NCBI RefSeq assembly: GCF_021725675.1
Contig: NZ_JAKJPO010000001.1
Coordinates: forward strand, 930,001 to 994,000
Length of the DNA stretch: 64,000 nucleotides
Origin: Marilutibacter chinensis
GTDB taxonomy: Bacteria > Pseudomonadota > Gammaproteobacteria > Xanthomonadales > Xanthomonadaceae
Direction: 5' to 3'
The notes beneath the pieces are model-generated. The model had not been told where the DNA came from and ran no database searches. It was given only the letters and a program-made list of their open reading frames with translations. Within the stretch, counting starts at the first letter, position 1, and each line of letters begins with the position of its first letter. The position numbers and the translations under genes were made by a program. Shown here piece by piece: positions 59,126 through 64,000 of this stretch.

Positions 59126-62100
59126 ATGGGACAAGGAATGGCAAAGGAATGGGACCCTTCATGGCTGGGCCAGCACCTGACCGGATCATCGGATTGGCGG
59201 TTGCGACTGGAGGGCATGGAACTCGTCCTGACGCTGGACGGCCGCACCCACCGGGTCAACGTTGAGGACGCGGCCACTTATCGCGTCCAAGCGGGAACGT
59301 TCTGGACGGACATCACCCTCCATCCCGGGCAAAGCAACGAAGCCAAAGCCGACGGATTGCCCAACACCCAAGGTGCATCTCTCGTCCATGCGCTGAAGGT
59401 GGCGTTGGCCGACAAGCGCATTCGTGAAAGCGTGGCATTGGTGAAGCGGGCCTTCCAGCAGATCACGAATTGGGAGAAGAACAACACCGAGCAGTTGAAG
59501 GCTGCCAACAGCGCACGCCGCTGGTTCACTCACGAAATGCTGGCTGCCCTGAAGGCCGCTCGTCCAGCGATCGACGTGTCTGCCATTCGAGCCTTGCTCT
59601 CCGACCCCCAAGTTAGGGCAGGACTGGGCCAGGACGCGGCGAGCCTAGAGTCATCGCTTAAGACGTGGGATAGAAGTCTCGCCGCCGCTGTCTGGTTCCA
59701 CAACGAAGTCCTTACCGTCTCAGAGCTGGAGGCGTGTAGGGTTCTGTTCGACCGTGTCGAAAGTAAGCCGCTCACCCCGGAACAGGCAAGGGCCGTGGTG
59801 TGCTTCGACAACCGCGTGCAGGTGGTGGCCTCGGCCGGCTCGGGCAAGACCTCCACGATGGTGGCCAAGGCCGCTTACGCCATCCACCGCGGGTTCGTGG
59901 ATCCCAAGCGGATCGTTCTGTTGGCCTTCAACAAGCAGGCCGCTGAGGAGCTCAAGGAGCGTGCCGCCAAAGCCTTCGAGCGGCTGGGCATGGCGGAAGT
60001 GACCGTGGAGGCCTCAACCTTCCATGCGTTGGGCCTGCGCCTCATCGGGAAGGCCACCAGAGAAAAACCCGATATACCCGAGTGGGCCACGGACGCAGCC
60101 GGGGGGGTGCGCAAACTCACCGAAATCGTGGACGAGTTGAAGGATCGCTCCTCCGAGTTTCGCAACCAATGGGACTTGTTCCGTTTTGTTTTCGGGAAAG
60201 ACCTGCCGGCCTTTGGCACCCCGGAATCTGCCGACGTCTGGGATGCGCAGGGCAAGGGTGCGCTCGTCACCACTCGGGGTGAGCGTGTCAAAAGCCAGGA
60301 GGAAGTGATGATCGCCAACTTCCTGTTCTTGAACGGTGTCGACTACCAATACGAACCCCCCTACCAGCATCGCACAGCCGACGAATCTCACCGCCAATAC
60401 AGACCCGATTTCTACTACCCCGAGCTGGACCTCTACCACGAGCATTTCGCACTCAACGCCCAAGGCCTTCCCCCACCCGACTTCGAAGGCTATCTGGAGG
60501 GCGTCCAGTGGAAGCGACAGCTGCACAAGGACATGGGAACGACGTTGTTCGAGACCACCTCCCACGGTCTTCGGTCCAAGGTTGATCTCCCTCGCCTCGA
60601 GGCCGAACTGACATCCCGTGGAGTGGTGATGGATCCCAACCCCGAGCGGGAGATTCCCCAGGGCGGGCAGAGACCCATGGATTCCGTGGAGCTTATCGGG
60701 CTCGTTCGCACGTTCATGAGCCATGCCAAAAGCAACTGCCTCACCATTCCCATGCTGCATCAGAAGCTGAGCTCACTTCCTGCAGATGCCTTCAAGCACC
60801 GCTATGAAATGTTCCTCGACATTGCCGCACCGATCATGGACGCCTGGGACAAGGCATTGGCCGCGGAGGGCGGAATCGATTTCGAGGACATGCTCAACCA
60901 GGCCGCCGAGCACCTGGAGAGCGGTTGCGTGGAATCGCCCTACGACTTGGTGATGGCCGATGAGTTTCAGGATGCATCACGGGCGCGGGCGCGATTGTGC
61001 CGCGCGTTGGTCCAGGCGCCGGGCCGGTTCTTGTTTGCCGTGGGAGACGACTGGCAGTCCATCAATCGGTTCGCCGGCGCCGACGTATCGGTGATGACGG
61101 GATTCCGGCAATGGTTTGGCCACGGCCAGGTGCTCAAGCTGGAGCAAACGTTCCGTTGCCCCCAGGCGTTGTGCGATGTGTCCAGCGCGTTTGTCTCCAA
61201 GAACCCCGCTCAGATTGCCAAACGCGTTCACTCGACGACGCCTCCCCAGGGTCCGGTTCTTCAAGCGTTTCAGGTGGACAGCAAGGAAAAGCTAGCCGAT
61301 GCAATCGATCGGTTCGTGGTGAATCTGGGCGAACAGGTAAGGGACGGGACGATTCCACCTGGCCGAAACGGAAAGGTGTCGGTTTACGTGCTGGGCCGAT
61401 ACAACGCCGATCGGCAGTATGTGCCCACCAACCAGCACCGCTTCAACCGCTGGGTGGACGTGTCGTTCCTGACCATCCACCGCTCCAAGGGCAGCGAAGC
61501 GGACTACGTCATCTTGCCGGAGATGCTCACGGTCCTGAAGGGACGCAGCTTCCCCAACACCCGCGCTGATGATCCCGTGCTGGCCTTGGCCATGCCCGAG
61601 GGAGACACCTTCCCGCTGGGCGAAGAACGCCGGCTGTTCTACGTGGCCTTGACCCGTGCCCGGCGCAGCGTGGCAATGTTCACCGCTCGGGGCCAGTGTT
61701 CGACGTTCCTTCGGGAACTAGAGGAGGACGGGGCCGTGGTGGTCACCGACACCGAGGGCAAGGCCGTCGAAGAGGAGACTTGTCCAGCATGCAAGCAAGG
61801 CGTGCTGGTGCTCCGCACGGGGCCTTACGGAGAATTTCACTCCTGCTCCAACTTCCCCTCGTGCAGCTACAAGCCAAAGCGGCGTGGCGTGGAACCGTCT
61901 CCGCTCGCCCCACCACGCCCTGCCACGCGCAGTCGGGCCGTGCCTCGCCCCGCACCGCGTGTTGCAACCCCGCCCCGTCTGCCCCCTGTCTCCGAGGAAC
62001 CTAAGAAGGGCTCGTTATCGTTCCTGGATAAGGTCAACCACGCGGTGGGAGAGATGTCGCATTCCTTCAATCGCTCCTTCGCGTTGCAGTCGGCAACGAC

Positions 62101-62536
62101 CGAATTGTCACGTCACCTCCAAGCAGAGAGGAGAACGATAGAAACCGCGCTCAAATCTTCTCAACAAGCCTTGGACCTGGAGAACCAGCTGACGGCTAGA
62201 GGTCCGGAGTTTCGTGCGCGGTTTGAGCAATCGTATGCCGAACTCCTGAGGGTCCAAGCATCCGGACCGAAGGCGGCCGAAGCAGCGATCGAACGCCATC
62301 CCTTGCCGGATTTCAAACGCGTCGGTTCCCACGATCACCCCGAAATCCAGGAGGCGATCTCCGCCAGGGTGGACGGGCTGCGCGAGGATCGCAATGCCTT
62401 CTTGTCCACGGCCCACGCCCAACTGGCCCGCAACCCGGCACTGCTGGCGTCCTTCGCTGAAACACTGAGGCAACTGAACGGAGATCACTACTGGGCCACA
62501 CTCGACCCCCACGGGACACTGAAACGAAAGGCGTAA
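59126..62536 (+). CDS. SF1 helicase (helicase IV-like) with nuclease-like insertion and zinc finger
   Basis: The protein is 1136 aa. Walker A ASAGSGKTSTM is near residue 237. An insertion near residues 395-445 has KSQEEVMIANFL, then YRPDFYYPELDLYHEHF, a PD-(D/E)XK-like core also seen in helicase IV-type proteins. DLVMADEFQDAS near residue 612 is motif II, and VALTRARR near residue 841 is motif VI. CPACKQGVLVLRTGPYGEFH and CSNFPSC near residues 887-912 form a topoisomerase-type zinc finger. A coiled C-terminal part of about 220 residues is unassigned. AGGGGAAAC precedes this ATG. It heads a three-gene operon. Confidence 0.85.
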   Translation: MGQGMAKEWDPSWLGQHLTGSSDWRLRLEGMELVLTLDGRTHRVNVEDAATYRVQAGTFWTDITLHPGQSNEAKADGLPNTQGASLVHALKVALADKRIRESVALVKRAFQQITNWEKNNTEQLKAANSARRWFTHEMLAALKAARPAIDVSAIRALLSDPQVRAGLGQDAASLESSLKTWDRSLAAAVWFHNEVLTVSELEACRVLFDRVESKPLTPEQARAVVCFDNRVQVVASAGSGKTSTMVAKAAYAIHRGFVDPKRIVLLAFNKQAAEELKERAAKAFERLGMAEVTVEASTFHALGLRLIGKATREKPDIPEWATDAAGGVRKLTEIVDELKDRSSEFRNQWDLFRFVFGKDLPAFGTPESADVWDAQGKGALVTTRGERVKSQEEVMIANFLFLNGVDYQYEPPYQHRTADESHRQYRPDFYYPELDLYHEHFALNAQGLPPPDFEGYLEGVQWKRQLHKDMGTTLFETTSHGLRSKVDLPRLEAELTSRGVVMDPNPEREIPQGGQRPMDSVELIGLVRTFMSHAKSNCLTIPMLHQKLSSLPADAFKHRYEMFLDIAAPIMDAWDKALAAEGGIDFEDMLNQAAEHLESGCVESPYDLVMADEFQDASRARARLCRALVQAPGRFLFAVGDDWQSINRFAGADVSVMTGFRQWFGHGQVLKLEQTFRCPQALCDVSSAFVSKNPAQIAKRVHSTTPPQGPVLQAFQVDSKEKLADAIDRFVVNLGEQVRDGTIPPGRNGKVSVYVLGRYNADRQYVPTNQHRFNRWVDVSFLTIHRSKGSEADYVILPEMLTVLKGRSFPNTRADDPVLALAMPEGDTFPLGEERRLFYVALTRARRSVAMFTARGQCSTFLRELEEDGAVVVTDTEGKAVEEETCPACKQGVLVLRTGPYGEFHSCSNFPSCSYKPKRRGVEPSPLAPPRPATRSRAVPRPAPRVATPPRLPPVSEEPKKGSLSFLDKVNHAVGEMSHSFNRSFALQSATTELSRHLQAERRTIETALKSSQQALDLENQLTARGPEFRARFEQSYAELLRVQASGPKAAEAAIERHPLPDFKRVGSHDHPEIQEAISARVDGLREDRNAFLSTAHAQLARNPALLASFAETLRQLNGDHYWATLDPHGTLKRKA

Positions 62537-62539
62537 TCA

Positions 62540-63391
62540 ATGCCGCAGACACGCACCAAGCGCGACGGGGTGAAGTATTGGCGGGCAGCCGATGCCATCG
62601 CCGAGTTGGGCAGTGCCACCTTGGCTGAGGTCGAGGCATGGGACCGCGCCCACTTCCCCCACGATCCATTGGGAAACGCCCGCGCCGACTTGGAGTTATT
62701 CACGGTGAACAGCCCCAGCCGTGCGCATTACAACTATTCGCGCACAAACTGGCGAAGCGACCAGGACCATCCCCACGATCGGTTGTTCAAGGTGGTGGAT
62801 GTGGGGCCACCACGCCGCACCCGTTACGTGATGTTCAATCCAGCCGCGCATGGGCACTGGAATCTGCTCCAGGGTGACAACAAGAAGTGGCAAGCGGTGC
62901 CCTTGGCCCTGGACGACCAGGCGCGGGCAGAAGCTCAAGCGCAAGCCGAGGCTTTCGATGCGCCGCTGAACAACGACCACGACGCCCGTGTGTGGGCAAT
63001 GCGCGCGGTAGCTCAGCGCCGTGGTCAACCGCTGTTCCGAGCCAAGCTACTGGATGCCTACGGAGGCCGCTGCGCGATCACCGGGTGTTCTGCGGTAGAG
63101 GTGTTAGAGGCGGCTCACGTGCTCCCTTACAGGGGCGAGCACACAAACCGTTTGGACAACGGCCTACTCTTGCGTGCTGACCTCCACACGCTCTTCGATT
63201 GCGGGCTGCTCTGGGTAACACCCGAGAATACCGTTGCTCTAGCACCATCGCTGCTCACCACCGAATACGCGACCTTGGTTGGCAAGGCCTTGGCCCTACC
63301 CTCCGAGTTAGCCTATCGGCCCAACCCAAGCCATCTTGCAGAGCACGCAGCGGCGTGCATGGCCCGTCAAGCCCAATGTTTGCTTCCATGA
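62540..63391 (+). CDS. HNH nuclease
   Basis: This 283-aa protein begins 3 bp after the helicase stop. The C-terminal HNH domain (residues about 175-230) has YGGRCAITGCSAVEVLEAAH, then VLPYRGEHTNRLDNGLLL and DLHTLFDCGLLWV, with the three His/Asn positions in place. This type is common in restriction of modified or foreign DNA. The N-terminal 150 residues (DGVKYWRAADAIAELGSATL) may be a winged-helix recognition part. Its stop overlaps the start of the next gene. Confidence 0.85.
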   Translation: MPQTRTKRDGVKYWRAADAIAELGSATLAEVEAWDRAHFPHDPLGNARADLELFTVNSPSRAHYNYSRTNWRSDQDHPHDRLFKVVDVGPPRRTRYVMFNPAAHGHWNLLQGDNKKWQAVPLALDDQARAEAQAQAEAFDAPLNNDHDARVWAMRAVAQRRGQPLFRAKLLDAYGGRCAITGCSAVEVLEAAHVLPYRGEHTNRLDNGLLLRADLHTLFDCGLLWVTPENTVALAPSLLTTEYATLVGKALALPSELAYRPNPSHLAEHAAACMARQAQCLLP

Positions 63392-64000
63392 ATCTATTCG
63401 ACTTGCTCAAGGTATGGGAACCGACCTTCGAGGCTAAGAAGGCCAAGGTCCATCTGGCGCGCTACAACGGCAACGAGCGCCCACTGGACGTGTTCCTGGA
63501 GGGCCAGTTCGACGAATGGCAGCGCTGGCAGAACAAGCGAAACTTCCAACGCGAGTTCGTCGTGTCCTTGGTCAGCGCGGGCTCGCCCACGCGCTGGCTC
63601 TACGCCGGCCTTTTCCGCTCCCTCGACCACGTCGAGGAGTTCGATCCGAAGCCTCACTTCTATTACACGTTGGAACGGGTTCCCTCGTGCGAGGAATGGG
63701 TGGGGCGTCTCTACCTTCAAAGCCGATACACAGAACGCCACTCCTACCCCAAGGGCGAAACACTGGCCGATGACTTAACGGTTACAGAGCTGCTGGCCGA
63801 GCGGTTGTCCATTTCAGACTTCCCGGGCTTCAAGGCGGTGAATCTGACCAAGGCGCAATTGGACACCGTGGTGCGCCACCAAACAGCGGCCTGGCGTGCG
63901 GCTCTGTCGTCGGTGAAAGGGATCTACGTCATCACCGACACGGACACCGGCCGACTCTACGTCGGCAAGGCATCAGGCGCGGATGGCATCTGGGGCCGCT
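63388..64000 (+). CDS. GIY-YIG protein, partial at window end
   Basis: The ATG overlaps the HNH stop (ATGA) and the frame stays open for 204 codons to the window edge. About 170 residues of unknown fold (LFDLLKVWEPTFEAKKAKVH) come first. A GIY-YIG core then begins with VKGIYVITDTDTGRLYVGKA and SGADGIWGR. GIY-YIG domains make single- or double-strand DNA cuts. The catalytic Arg and Glu regions lie beyond the edge. With the helicase and HNH genes it forms a likely DNA-targeting unit. Confidence 0.75.
   Translation, partial: MNLFDLLKVWEPTFEAKKAKVHLARYNGNERPLDVFLEGQFDEWQRWQNKRNFQREFVVSLVSAGSPTRWLYAGLFRSLDHVEEFDPKPHFYYTLERVPSCEEWVGRLYLQSRYTERHSYPKGETLADDLTVTELLAERLSISDFPGFKAVNLTKAQLDTVVRHQTAAWRAALSSVKGIYVITDTDTGRLYVGKASGADGIWGR

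Noticed and set aside
16623..64000. A prophage interpretation of the element
   Set aside because: No capsid, tail, portal or terminase genes are seen. Relaxase, coupling protein and ParA fit a conjugative element better.
16783..64000. Integrase, transposase or insertion sequences within the window
   Set aside because: None of the open frames shows tyrosine or serine recombinase or DDE transposase motifs. The integrase is expected beyond the right end.

Overview
The window joins two very different pieces of DNA. Bases 1 to about 16,780 are the chromosome of a high-GC gammaproteobacterium, most likely a member of the Lysobacteraceae/Xanthomonadaceae. The evidence is the gene order tRNA-Arg, tRNA-Ser, csrA, alaS, recX, recA, lexA, pncC (cinA C-terminal domain), all on the minus strand, and a LexA box of the Xanthomonas type just upstream of lexA. 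In that family mutS follows, and the window does carry the first 17 codons of a mutS-like gene at 16732-16785. Between pncC and mutS lie a TonB-dependent receptor, a SulP anion transporter with a universal stress protein, and an arsenic cluster (arsR-gapdh-arsJ on the minus strand, divergent arsH).

At about 16,783 the mutS reading frame breaks and the sequence becomes a large accessory element of at least 47 kb that continues past the right end of the window. It looks like an integrative conjugative or mobilizable element. It has a MobF (TrwC/TraI-type) relaxase-helicase, a TrwB/TraD-type coupling protein, a second large membrane ATPase that resembles a coupling protein, a ParA-type ATPase, a secreted M15 peptidoglycan peptidase, a type IV pilin with an adhesin-like tip, a trimeric autotransporter, its own tRNA-Tyr(GTA), and many small membrane and secreted proteins. 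No integrase, VirB4, VirB11 or other canonical type IV secretion genes are visible, so they are missing, lie to the right, or are too divergent to recognise.

The element is organised by a shared promoter layout: a -35 like TTGCGC or TTGCCA, exactly 16 bp, then a TA-starting -10. Several copies are followed by an inverted repeat GAGTRG-N6-CYACTC. Two further genes share a 103-bp upstream module that is about 91% identical and ends 49 bp before each start codon.

From 35 kb to the end the element is rich in genes that look like defence or DNA-processing cargo, many joined by 4-base ATGA/GTGA overlaps. These include a PD-(D/E)XK-like nuclease with a HEPN-like partner (41.8-43.5 kb), a three-gene operon of a DUF6035/CoiA-like nuclease, a uracil-glycosylase-fold protein and a helical protein (51.4-54.3 kb) with a divergent second glycosylase-fold gene, and an SF1 helicase, HNH nuclease and GIY-YIG protein operon that runs off the right end (59.1-64.0 kb). 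These gene sets are the best candidates for undescribed systems. Four ankyrin-type proteins and several ribbon-helix-helix or helix-turn-helix regulators are spread through the element. Assignments below come from reading motifs; no database search was possible.
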